This document shows, piece after piece, positions 53,547 to 61,392 of a DNA stretch of 61,392 nucleotides. The stretch is from an uncultured Phycisphaerae bacterium (GTDB taxonomy: Bacteria; Planctomycetota; Phycisphaerae; UBA1845; PWPN01), in the NCBI GenBank assembly GCA_938005315.1, contig CALLOB010000023.1:1-61392 (forward strand), in the 5' to 3' direction. Below the pieces are notes generated by a model, which had not been told where the DNA came from, did no database searches, and saw only the letters and a program-made list of their open reading frames with translations. Numbering within the stretch: position 1 is the stretch's first letter; each line of letters opens with the position of its first letter. The translations under genes were made by a program, and so were the position numbers.

Positions 53547-54845
53547 TCAGTCGGCCACGGTGGCGACGGCCTCGTCGAAGATCTCCAGGGCGATCTCCAT
53601 CTGGAGCCGGTTTGCCGTCAGGGGCGGCGCGAAGCGGATGCCCGAGCGGCCGCATCCTCGCAGAAGCAGTCCCCGGCTGAACGCCTCGGCCAGCAGGCGG
53701 TCTCTCAAGGCCGGTGCCGGCGTGCCGCGTCTGCCGGCTCGGACCACATCCACCGCCAGAGCCAGTCCCAGGCCCCGAGGACGCAGGAGGTTCCTGTGTT
53801 TGTCCGCGATCCACGTCAGCTTCGACAACACCGCCGGGCCGAATTCGGCGGCACGCTGCAAGAACTGCCGCTCGACCAGTTCGATGGCCGCTGCGGCGGC
53901 GATCGCCACCGGCTGGCTGATCGGGCACACGCCGCCGCTGAGGGCCACCACCTGCTCGGCGAACGGTTGGGAGGCGATGACCGCCGAGAACGGGCCCGGT
54001 CCGGCCGCGCCGTCGGCGACGATCAGGGCGTCGGGCACCGCCTCGCAGCGGTCGCACCAGAACATCCTGCCGGTGCGTCCCAGACCGCTCTCGGATTCAT
54101 CGACGATCAGCAGCGTGCCCCGCGACCGACAGGCGGCCTGCAGGACCTCCAGAAGGCCTTCCGGCGGCATCCAGTGGTCCGCAGCGCCCGACAGGGGGCG
54201 CAGGACGATGGCGGCCGCCGGCTGCGCCGATCCGACAAGGTCCCGCAAAACGTCGTCGGCGGCGCCGTGGGGCCAGGGAACGCGAATCAGCTTCCGGCCC
54301 GCCGCGCCGCCCTGGACCGCCGATGCGCCCGCCGTCCGGCCGGCACCGGGTCCAACGAGCTCCAGGACTCTGCTCCGGCCGGTGTGCCGCCGGGCGGCCT
54401 CCACTGCAAGTGCCAACGAGCCGGCGGCATGGCCTGTCAGGCAGACCTGCCGGCTGTGATCCCCGCGCGAGATCTGCAGCAGTTGGCGGATCAGGTTGAC
54501 CTGGGCCATCACCGGGGGGCTCTCGGACCGTCGAGACGACGCCGCCGAAGCCCAGTCGGACAACGCCTTGATGACCCGGGGATGGGCGTGTCCGGCCACC
54601 GAGACGCGGACGCCGGCGTCGAAATCCAGGTAACGGTTCTGATCGATGTCCTCCACGACGGTGCCCTGGGCGTGGCGCATGATCAGCGGGAAGGGCCAGT
54701 CGCCGCAGATCGCAGCCAGGTGCGGCTCCTTACGCAGTGCCTTCACGGTGACGGGTCCGGGCGGCGCGGTATGAATCCACGGTGCAGGACCGATCCAGTC
54801 GCCGTTCCTGTCCTTCACGTCCTGGCTTCTGCTCCTGCTGAGCAT
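53547..54845 (-). CDS. Class III aminotransferase-like protein lacking the PLP lysine
   Basis: A 432-residue member of the class III (GabT/ArgD) fold. The N-terminal part VVEDIDQNRYLDFDAGVRVSVAGHAHPRVIKAL is normal, as is LLIVDESESGLGRTGRMFWCDRCEAVPDALIV around 245-276. But where family members have AKG/AKS with the Schiff-base lysine, this has VADGAAGPGPFSAVIA, with Asp278 in the lysine's place. The aromatic-His-Gly motif that stacks on PLP is replaced by VGPGAGRT. It is thus unlikely to be a transaminase, though the frame is intact. ATG at 54845 follows AAGGAG. Confidence 0.8.
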   Translation of the reverse strand: MLSRSRSQDVKDRNGDWIGPAPWIHTAPPGPVTVKALRKEPHLAAICGDWPFPLIMRHAQGTVVEDIDQNRYLDFDAGVRVSVAGHAHPRVIKALSDWASAASSRRSESPPVMAQVNLIRQLLQISRGDHSRQVCLTGHAAGSLALAVEAARRHTGRSRVLELVGPGAGRTAGASAVQGGAAGRKLIRVPWPHGAADDVLRDLVGSAQPAAAIVLRPLSGAADHWMPPEGLLEVLQAACRSRGTLLIVDESESGLGRTGRMFWCDRCEAVPDALIVADGAAGPGPFSAVIASQPFAEQVVALSGGVCPISQPVAIAAAAAIELVERQFLQRAAEFGPAVLSKLTWIADKHRNLLRPRGLGLALAVDVVRAGRRGTPAPALRDRLLAEAFSRGLLLRGCGRSGIRFAPPLTANRLQMEIALEIFDEAVATVAD

Positions 54846-55498
54846 GCATGCTCCTTCACCGATGCCCGTTTCCCGCGGCCGGAGTCCGCGCGACGCGGAA
54901 CGGGCCATGTCTGTGCCTGCGCGGGTGAAACGGACGCCCCGCGATCTGCGGCCCGATGCTGTTCGGCCGCTCGAGGCAGCGGATCGGGCGACTTGAACCG
55001 GACGCTCGGTCGCCGGACTTGCGGCCCGGCGCCGGGCTCGACCCCGGCCGTTGTCTCCCGACGATGGTTGTGGTCGTGAGCCCCAATGCGACAGGCACCG
55101 ATTCTATGCCCGCCCGCTCCGAGTCCGAGGCCGTGCAAACGCCCCATTTGCGAGGGTCACGTCCGCCGGCGGCGGCGTGTCGGACGGCGCCGGGGAAAGG
55201 CAGGGGCGATAAGATCCCCGTCGACGCGCCGCCGGCGATCCCGGCGATGTTCGTGCGGCCAGATGTCCGCCGATCACCGACAGGAAACCGCCGCCCAGCC
55301 CGTTTCCGCGGCCCGCGCGCCGTGCGAGCGGCCGATCCGGGCCGCGACCGATCGTATCCTGGCCGAGGGCCTCGCCGACCGATAACATCAGAGTTGCCGG
55401 CCGGTGGGGCCATGGCCGATGCGCAATTTCCGCGGTGGCATGAAACGCCCGGACAGAACCTTCCGCGTGCAGCGCAGGCCCGCCGGCGGCTCGAACGC
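54846..55498. other. Intergenic region before tRNA-Leu
   Basis: About 650 bases with no recognised gene. Open frames here lack motifs and consistent composition. No clear tRNA promoter can be named. Confidence 0.5.
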
Positions 55499-55581
55499 GG
55501 GCCAGTGGCGGAACGGCAGACGCTGGGGACTTAAAATCCCCTGGGGGCGACCCCGTGCGGGTTCGATTCCCGCCTGGCCCA
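55499..55581 (+). tRNA. tRNA-Leu (anticodon TAA)
   Basis: An 83-base class II tRNA. The acceptor stem GGGCCAG pairs with CTGGCCC and the discriminator is A. The anticodon stem GGGGA/TCCCC holds a loop CTTAAAA with TAA at 55532-55534, reading UUA codons. A long variable arm built from GGGGGCGACCCC is typical of tRNA-Leu, and the T-arm is GCGGG TTCGATT CCCGC. CCA is not encoded. Confidence 0.93.
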
Positions 55582-55756
55582 GTTGGCCGGAGATGCCGGG
55601 GTTTCGAGGGTTACGGAAAGGCCAAGCAGACGCACGCCAGTCAGGCGGGGCATCGATCGGAAGTCCGGGCTGCAGGGCGCGATGGGTTCGAGGCATCCGG
55701 GGCTGCGGCGCGGCGACGCGCCGAGTCGCCGGCCGGACCACCGGACCGCCGGGCCG

Positions 55757-56422
55757 TCAGGCCCCGGCCCCTGCCGCCGCGGCCCGGGTGCGGCGCAGCC
55801 AGTCGAGCCAGTCGCCCAGGCCCTCGCCGGTGCGGCTGGAGACGCGCAGCAGCGGCGCGCGGGTGTTGACCCGGGCGAGATCCTCGCGGACGCGGTCGAT
55901 ATGGAAGTCCAGCACGCCCAGCAGGTCCACCTTGGTCAGCAGGATGACGTCGGCTTTCTGGAAGAGGGTCGGATATTTGGCAACCTTGTCGTCGCCCTCG
56001 GGCACGCTGAGCAGCACCGCCCGGGCATGCTCGCCGAGGTCGAACTCGGCGGGGCAGACCATGTTGCCGACGTTCTCGATGAACAGATAGGCCAGTCGCT
56101 CCAGTTCCATGCGGCCCAGGGCCTCGGCCACCTGAGTGGCACTAAGATGGCATCCGGTGCCGGTGTTGATCTGGGTGGCCTGGACGGTGTAGGGCCCGAC
56201 GCGTTCGGCGTCGCGGGTGGTCTGCAGGTCCCCCACCATCACCGAGCAGGGTTCGGCCGGCCCGAGCATCGGGATGGTCCGCTCCAGCAGCGTGGTTTTT
56301 CCGCTGCCGGGGGAGCTCATCAGGTTCACGGCCAGCAGCCCGTACCGCTCCAGCAGCCGGCGGTTGGCGGCGGCCACCGCGTCGTTGGCCTTCAGGACGT
56401 TCTCGACGACTTCGATTCTCAT
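55757..56422 (-). CDS. hypB: Hydrogenase nickel incorporation GTPase HypB
   Basis: A 221-residue GTPase that delivers nickel to [NiFe]-hydrogenase precursors. The P-loop is NLMSSPGSGKTTLLERTI (34-50), with MVGDLQTTRDAERV, QINTGTGCHL, LFIENVGNMVCPAEFDLGE and LLTKVDLL. It lacks a His-rich N-terminal stretch, so it probably cannot store nickel. The ATG overlaps the hypA stop as ATGA. It is the last gene of the hyp set. Confidence 0.96.
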   Translation of the reverse strand: MRIEVVENVLKANDAVAAANRRLLERYGLLAVNLMSSPGSGKTTLLERTIPMLGPAEPCSVMVGDLQTTRDAERVGPYTVQATQINTGTGCHLSATQVAEALGRMELERLAYLFIENVGNMVCPAEFDLGEHARAVLLSVPEGDDKVAKYPTLFQKADVILLTKVDLLGVLDFHIDRVREDLARVNTRAPLLRVSSRTGEGLGDWLDWLRRTRAAAAGAGA

Positions 56423-56784
56423 GGACGATCCGCCTCCTGCGGGGACCGGCATTCCAGCCCCTTCAGCAGGATATCCTGGCCGGCGAGGAGCTCGACGTCG
56501 GCCCGGTCGCAGGCCGGGCAGACGAAAAAGCCGTACTGCGGCTCGAATTCGCGCCCGCAGAGTTTGCACCGGGCTCTGGCAGCCACGGTCGCGATGTGCA
56601 ACCGGGCCCCTTCGGCGGCCGTGCCCTCGCTGCAGACCGTAAAGGCCATCTGAAGGGCCTCGGGCACCACGCCGCGCATCGCGCCGACCTCGATCTCGAC
56701 CTCCAGGATCCGGCCGGCGCCGTGCTCGGCCGCGATCCGCAGCGACTGCTCGACGATCTGCGAGGCGATGGCCATCTCATGCAT
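56419..56784 (-). CDS. hypA: Hydrogenase maturation nickel chaperone HypA
   Basis: A 121-residue protein. It starts MHEMAIASQIVEQSL, with the nickel-binding His2 in MHE, and has the zinc domain CKLCGREFEPQYGFFVCPACD with four cysteines. Partner of HypB. The start at 56784 is fixed by the MHE motif. A 205-base gap separates it from hypE, so it may have its own promoter. Confidence 0.95.
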   Translation of the reverse strand: MHEMAIASQIVEQSLRIAAEHGAGRILEVEIEVGAMRGVVPEALQMAFTVCSEGTAAEGARLHIATVAARARCKLCGREFEPQYGFFVCPACDRADVELLAGQDILLKGLECRSPQEADRP

Positions 56785-56989
56785 GTCTGCTATCCCGCAG
56801 GCCGGTTCAACCTCGCGGGCCGTTCCTGACGCCACGACGAAAAGTCGCGCGTTCCGGCCTCACGACCGCCACAATCCCGACGCGACGGCCGGCGGGGGCG
56901 CCGGCCGCTGCAGCGCTTCGCGTTGGCCGAACGGAACCGGCCGTTGTCGTCACCGCAGCCCCCCCCACGTCCGGCACTCCAACGCCCCC

Positions 56990-58024
56990 TCAGCAGATCC
57001 TCGGCAGCTCCTCGCCATACGGCCGCTGCACCAGCCGCCGGCCGCCGGCCCGCGTCAGCAGTTCGACCACCGCCGGCCGGGCCTGCGTCACCCGGCCGAT
57101 GACCGCCGCGTGACGCCCCAGCGGATGGGCCTTCATCGCCGCCAGGGCACGGGAGGTGTCCGCCCCGGAAACGACCACCACCACCTTGCCCTCGTTGGCC
57201 ACCAGCAGCGGGTCCAGGCCCAGCAGCTCGGAGGCGTGCCGGGCCGTGCGGGTCATGGGAATGGCCGCCTCGTCGAGTTCCACACTCAGACTTGATGCCT
57301 CGGCGACGTCGGCCGCCACCGCCGCCAGCCCGCCGCGGGTCGCGTCGCGCATGAACCGCACGTCGGCCCCGCAGCCCAGCAGGGCCGCGATCAGGCCGTT
57401 CAGCGGCGCGACGTCGCTGCGCAGGTCGGTGTCGAAGTGCAGCCCCTCGCGGGCCGACATGACCGCCAGCCCGTGCTCGGCGATCGGCCCGTTGATCAGC
57501 AGCACGTCGCCTGGCCGGATGCGGTCCGGGGCCTGGCGGATCTCGCCGGTCATCTCGCCGATGCCGGCGGTGGTGATCATCAGCCCGTCGCCGCGGCGGT
57601 GCTCGACGACCTTGGTGTCGCCGGTGGCCACCACCACCCCGGCTTCGGCGGCGGCCGCGGCGATCGAATCCACCACCCGGTCCAGCACGGCCAGCTCCAG
57701 CCCCTCCTCCAGGATCATCGCCAGCGACAGGGCCACCGGCCTGGCACCCATCACCGCCAGATCATTGACCGTGCCGCAGACCGCCAGCCGCCCGATGTCG
57801 CCCCCGGGGAACTCCAGCGGCTGCACGACATACGCGTCGGTGGTCATGGCCGCGCGGCCGGCGGGCACGTCGATGATCGCGCTGTCGGTCAGCGGACTCA
57901 GCAGGGCGTTGCCCAGCTTCGGCAGGAACCGCTCGGCCACCAGGCGCCGGGTGAGCTCACCGCCGCCGCCGTGGGCCAGCACGATGCGTCCGTCGGCCGT
58001 CGGTGTGGATGAAGCCGCGGACAT
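56990..58024 (-). CDS. hypE: Hydrogenase expression/formation protein HypE
   Basis: A 344-residue AIRS-like enzyme that dehydrates the carbamoyl group on its C-terminal cysteine to thiocyanate, the source of CN ligands. It begins IVLAHGGGGELTRRLVAERF, has PLTDSAIIDVP, MTTDAYVVQPLEFPGGDIGRLAVCGTVNDLAVMGARP, MRDATRGGLAAVAADVAEAS, and ends EELPRIC with the required terminal Cys. Start at 58024. HypD is 75 bases upstream. Confidence 0.96.
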   Translation of the reverse strand: MSAASSTPTADGRIVLAHGGGGELTRRLVAERFLPKLGNALLSPLTDSAIIDVPAGRAAMTTDAYVVQPLEFPGGDIGRLAVCGTVNDLAVMGARPVALSLAMILEEGLELAVLDRVVDSIAAAAAEAGVVVATGDTKVVEHRRGDGLMITTAGIGEMTGEIRQAPDRIRPGDVLLINGPIAEHGLAVMSAREGLHFDTDLRSDVAPLNGLIAALLGCGADVRFMRDATRGGLAAVAADVAEASSLSVELDEAAIPMTRTARHASELLGLDPLLVANEGKVVVVVSGADTSRALAAMKAHPLGRHAAVIGRVTQARPAVVELLTRAGGRRLVQRPYGEELPRIC

Positions 58025-58099
58025 CAGATCCCCTTCAAGCTTCGGCCATTCCCGGCCTTCGAATGATTCCGGCCGCCGTCTCCGGCCGCCCGCCACCGC

Positions 58100-59194
58100 T
58101 CATGCCGCCGGTGAGCCGGCCGTGACCGCCCCGCCGTATTTGTACCAGGCCGAGCAGGTGCCCTCGCTGCTGACCATGCAGGGCCCGATGGGCCGGCGCG
58201 GCGTACACTCAACGCCGAACAGCCCGCAGTCGCGCGGCTCGGCCTTGCCCTGGATGACCTCGCCGCAGCGGCAGCCGGGAGGATCGTAATCCCCGCCGAT
58301 CCGCAGGTCGAAACGCCGCAGGGCGTCGAAGCCCGCGTATTCGGGGCGGAAGGCCAGGCCGCTGGCCGGTATCGTGCCCATCGCCCGCCACACCGCGTCG
58401 GCAGGCTCGAACACGCGGTACATCCATTCCAGCGCGCGGGGGTTGCCCTCCTCGCGGACCGCGACGGCGTAAACGTTCTCCAGCCGAGGCCGGCCGGCCC
58501 GGACCTGTTCGACCAGACGCACCAGCCCGGCCAGCATCTGCTCGGGCTCGAACCCGGCCACCACGCAGGCCCTGCCGTGGTCGCGCACGATCGGCTCGTA
58601 GGCCTTCGCGCCGATGATGATGCTCACGTGCCCGGGGCAGAGGAACCCGTCGATCGGCACGTCGCCGGCGGCCAGCAGCGCCTGCATCGCGGGAATCACC
58701 AGCTTGTGCCCCGGCAGGACGGTGAAGTTTTCCAGCCCGCGGGCCCCGGCCTCCAGAACCGCGGCCGCGGTGGCCGGCGCGGTGGTCTCGAAGCCGACCC
58801 CCAGGAACACCACCTGGCGGTCCGGATGTGTCGCCGCGTGCCGCACCGCGTCGCGTGCGGAATACACCACCAGCACGTCGGCCCCTTCGGCCCGCCGCTG
58901 CTCCAGTCCGCCGTGCCGGCCGGGAACGCGGACCATGTCGCCGTAGGTGCAGATCGTCACCCCCGAACGCATGGCCAGCTCGCAGGCGGCGTCGATGTAG
59001 CCCTGCGAAGTGACACAAACGGGGCACCCAGGGCCGCTGACCAGCCGGAGATTCTCCGGCAGCAGCGACCGCACGCCCGAGCGGAACAAGGCGACGGTGT
59101 GCGTGCCGCAGACCTCCATCAGCCGCACGCACGGCCCGTCGCCGCAGGCGGCCCGGAGCTGCTCGGCAAGCCGTCCGGCTTCAAGACGGCTCAT
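58100..59194 (-). CDS. hypD: Hydrogenase formation protein HypD
   Basis: A 364-residue [4Fe-4S] protein that, with HypC, assembles the Fe(CN)2CO unit. Motifs: RLMEVCGTHTVALFRSGVRSLLP, VSGPGCPVCVTSQGYIDAA, TYGDMVRVPG, VGFETTAPATA, PGHVSIIIGAKAYEPI, and the cluster region DPPGCRCGEVIQGKAEPRDCGLFGVECTPRRPIGPCMVSSEGTCSAW. ATG at 59194 overlaps the hypC stop as ATGA. Confidence 0.97.
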   Translation of the reverse strand: MSRLEAGRLAEQLRAACGDGPCVRLMEVCGTHTVALFRSGVRSLLPENLRLVSGPGCPVCVTSQGYIDAACELAMRSGVTICTYGDMVRVPGRHGGLEQRRAEGADVLVVYSARDAVRHAATHPDRQVVFLGVGFETTAPATAAAVLEAGARGLENFTVLPGHKLVIPAMQALLAAGDVPIDGFLCPGHVSIIIGAKAYEPIVRDHGRACVVAGFEPEQMLAGLVRLVEQVRAGRPRLENVYAVAVREEGNPRALEWMYRVFEPADAVWRAMGTIPASGLAFRPEYAGFDALRRFDLRIGGDYDPPGCRCGEVIQGKAEPRDCGLFGVECTPRRPIGPCMVSSEGTCSAWYKYGGAVTAGSPAA

Positions 59195-59502
59195 GGCTGC
59201 TCCCGCCCGGCCGACGAGGGCTCCTCGGGCAGCACGCCGGGGCCGGGCCGGATCTCCCCGGGCAGTTCATCGCCCAGCCCGGCCTCCTTCAGGTACCGCC
59301 AGGTCTCGGCCGCCTCCTGCTCATCCAGGATGTTCAGCGCGAAACCGGCGTGCACCAGCACCCAGTCGTTCACCCGGGCCTCGGGCACAAACGCCAGGCT
59401 CACGTCCAGCCGGCTGCCCTGGAAATCAACGGTCCCGACGGCGCCGGCCGGGTCCTCCGGCGAACGAATGTCAATAATACGTCCCGGAACGGCCAGGCAC
59501 AT
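59191..59502 (-). CDS. hypC: Hydrogenase maturation chaperone HypC
   Basis: A 103-residue HypC/HupF protein. It starts MCLAVPGRIIDI with the conserved Cys2 that binds the Fe unit, followed by a beta barrel core (GTVDFQGSRLDVSLAFVPEARVNDWVLVHAGFALNILDEQEA). The last 25 residues (EIRPGPGVLPEEPSSAG) are an extension not seen in most HypC. It begins three bases after hypF ends. Confidence 0.95.
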   Translation of the reverse strand: MCLAVPGRIIDIRSPEDPAGAVGTVDFQGSRLDVSLAFVPEARVNDWVLVHAGFALNILDEQEAAETWRYLKEAGLGDELPGEIRPGPGVLPEEPSSAGREQP

Positions 59503-59505
59503 GCT

Positions 59506-61392
59506 TCACATCCTCGCACACACGGCGGCGGCACTGACCGCCTGTCCCAGCGACACCCCTCCGTCCCCGGTGGGCGTCAGCCGGTGTCGGAAAACCTCCA
59601 GCCCCGCCTCGCCCAGCCGTCGGCTCAAGCCGGCCAGAAGCACGCCGTTGGCGAAGCAGCCCCCCGAAAGAATCACCCGCCGCAAACCCGTTCGCCCGGC
59701 GATCGACCGTGCGGCCCCGGCCAGCAGCTCCGCCACGGTTTCGTGAAACGCCCGGGCCAGGCGCGGCACCGGGGTCTTATCGGCAAGACCCTCCAGCAGG
59801 CTTCGGACCATCGGTCCGGGATCCGCGACCGCCGGGCCCTTTTCATCATAGGCCGGCAGGCCGCAGCGGAACGGCTCGGCCGGGCCATGGTCCCGCGCCA
59901 GGGCCTCCAGGGCCATGGCCGCCTCGGCCTCGTGGCGATTATGGTCGCACACTCCCAGCAGGAAAGCCACTGCGTCGAAAAGCCGCCCGAGACTGGAGGT
60001 CGTCGGCAGCCGGGCTCCCGCCTGCATCCGTCGGCGGGCCAGCCCCAGGGCTTCGGCCGGAGCCCGCCGCATCGCTTCCTCGGCGGAGCCGGGCCAGGAA
60101 TCCCCGAAAACCGCCTGCAGCAGCCCCGCCGCGGGGCGCCACGTCTCCCGGGCAGCCGCATCGCCCCCGGGCAGCGAAAACCGGGCCAGATGCCCCACGC
60201 GCCGGAAGTCGGCCTCGTCGCCGGCCAGGATCTCGCCGCCCCAGATGGTCCCGTCGGTCCCGAAACCGGTGCCGTCGCAGATGATGCCCAGCACCGGCCC
60301 GATAAGCCCATGCTCGGCCATCACGGAAACCATGTGGGCGTGATGATGCTGGACTTCGACCAGCCGCCTTCCGCGCTCGCGGGCGTATTGTCGGGCGAAG
60401 CGCGTGGCGGCATAGTCCGGGTGCATGTCGCAGGCGATCACCGCCGGCCGCACCTGCAGCAGCCGCTGGAACTGCTCCAAGGTCTCGACGAAGTTGCGGT
60501 AGGCCCTGGGGTTGGCCAGCTCGCCGAGGTGCTCGCTGACCACCGCGGTGCTTTCCGCCAGGACGCAGACGGTGCTCTTGAGCTCCGCCCCGACGGCCAG
60601 GACCGGCCCGGCGGCCTCGACGGCGGTCCGGATCGGCGCCGGGGCGAAGCCTCTGGCCCGGCGGATGGGCACGGGCGGCTCATCGGCGCACGCCAGCACC
60701 ACCGAATCGTCCACTCGACGCTCGATGTCGCGGTCGTGCAGCAGAAAGAAATCCGCGATGCCGGCCAGCCGCTCCAGGGCCTCGTCGTTGTCGCGGCACA
60801 GCGGCTCTTCGGTCGGGTTGCCGGAGGTCATCACCAGCGGGCCGAGGCCTTCCGCGAACAGCAGCTCGTGCAGCGGCGTATACGGCAGCATCAGGCCCAG
60901 CAGGCCGCAGCCGGGGGCGACATGGCGGCTGACGGGGGCATCCGGCCGGGCCGGGACCAGCACGATCGGGCGGGTCGCGTCGTCAGCACCGCCGCGGCCG
61001 ACGGCGAGATGTCGGCCAGCTCCCGGGCCCGCTCCAGCGTGCCGACCATCAGCGCCAGCGGCTTGGATTCCCGCCCCTTGCGCTCCCGCAGCGTTGCCAC
61101 GGCCTCGTCCAGGTCCGCCCGACAGGCCAGGTGAAAGCCGCCCAGTCCCTTGATCGCCACGATCCGGCCCCCCAGGAGCCGCCGCGCACATTCGCGGATC
61201 GCATCGCCTTCCGCCGGACGTCCCGACGCGTCGGCCAGCCACACGCGCGGCCCGCACGCCGGGCAGGCGTTGGGCTGGGCGTGAAAACGGCGGTTGCCCG
61301 GATCGTCGTACTCGGCCCGGCAGGCCGGACACATGCGGAAGGCGCCCATGGTCGTGTTCGGGCGGTCATAGGGAATCTCACGGATGATCGAA
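59506..61392 (-). CDS. hypF: Carbamoyltransferase HypF, 5'-incomplete and frameshifted
   Basis: HypF makes thiocarbamate on HypE from carbamoyl phosphate. The right edge of the window cuts the N-terminal acylphosphatase part. Visible are IREIPYDRPNTTMGAF, the zinc fingers MCPACRAEYDDPGNRRFHAQPNACPACGP, the start of the YrdC domain (IVAIKGLGGFHLACRA), then, in another frame, VAPGCGLLGLMLPYTPLHELL, SGNPTEEPLCRDNDEAL and the Kae1-like part (HHHAHMVSVMAEHGLIGPVLGIICDGTGFGTDGTIWGGEIL). The frame changes near 60970-60990, between ...SPSAAAVLTTRP and RPIVLVPARP. It is either a real frameshift or a one-base sequence error; all other blocks are intact. Confidence 0.88.

Overview
The window reads as a high-GC genomic segment from a planctomycete, most likely class Phycisphaerae or a close relative. 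The evidence is a C-terminal PEP-CTERM sorting tail, a planctomycete-style RHS C-terminus, a GxGYxYP-domain protein, fused fucokinase/GDP-fucose pyrophosphorylase, and a stand-alone GMP synthetase ATPase subunit. Formate-tetrahydrofolate ligase, a corrinoid methyl-transfer set, a nickel racemase-like enzyme and a full [NiFe]-hydrogenase maturation set suggest anaerobic one-carbon and hydrogen metabolism. Both window ends cut genes: a probable PurL tail at the left and hypF at the right. Taxonomy is inferred from gene content only.

Layout. 1-9 kb: PurL tail, an MFS transporter with a repeated helical insertion, a small monooxygenase, an orphan HEPN-like protein, a LarA-family enzyme, an overlapping small-ORF/nucleotidyltransferase pair, and a dGTPase-HIT pair. 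9-16.5 kb: lipoprotein, formate-THF ligase, then carB and the GMP synthetase ATPase subunit. 17-22 kb: GxGYxYP protein convergent with the bifunctional fucose enzyme. 22-30 kb: a minus-strand housekeeping run (PIN/TRAM, cdsA, phoH, PgpH-like HD protein, ybeY, CorC/HlyC-like protein). 30.6-33.4 kb: a decayed island of three truncated genes (RHS tail, IS21 transposase, sulfatase-modifying-type PEP-CTERM protein). 33.8-36.4 kb: corrinoid protein, URO-D-family methyltransferase and a MetH-activation-like protein. 36.6-45 kb: glnS, a degenerate receiver, and the complete pstSCAB-phoU operon. 44.8-49 kb: argH followed by three genes joined by GTGA overlaps and resembling a polysaccharide module. 49-55 kb: amidohydrolase, SppA, a transglutaminase-like membrane protein and an aminotransferase-fold protein without its catalytic lysine. 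55.5 kb: tRNA-Leu(UAA). 55.7-61.4 kb: hypF-C-D-E-A-B.

How the parts work together. pst/phoU is a self-contained phosphate uptake system, with a Pho-box-like direct repeat and a pseudo-receiver gene just upstream. The Hyp proteins would build the metal centre of a hydrogenase encoded elsewhere; the nickel-dependent LarA homologue is a second nickel link. The corrinoid trio fits a methyl donor-to-cofactor transfer with its own reactivation factor, and formate-THF ligase would feed the folate end.

The least explained signals are a small family of REP-like palindromes at two loci with compensatory stem changes and a GGAG/GTAG foot, the internal repeats in the MFS insertion, the long insertion in PstA, the two probable pseudoenzymes, and terminal-repeat-like units inside the IstA reading frame.
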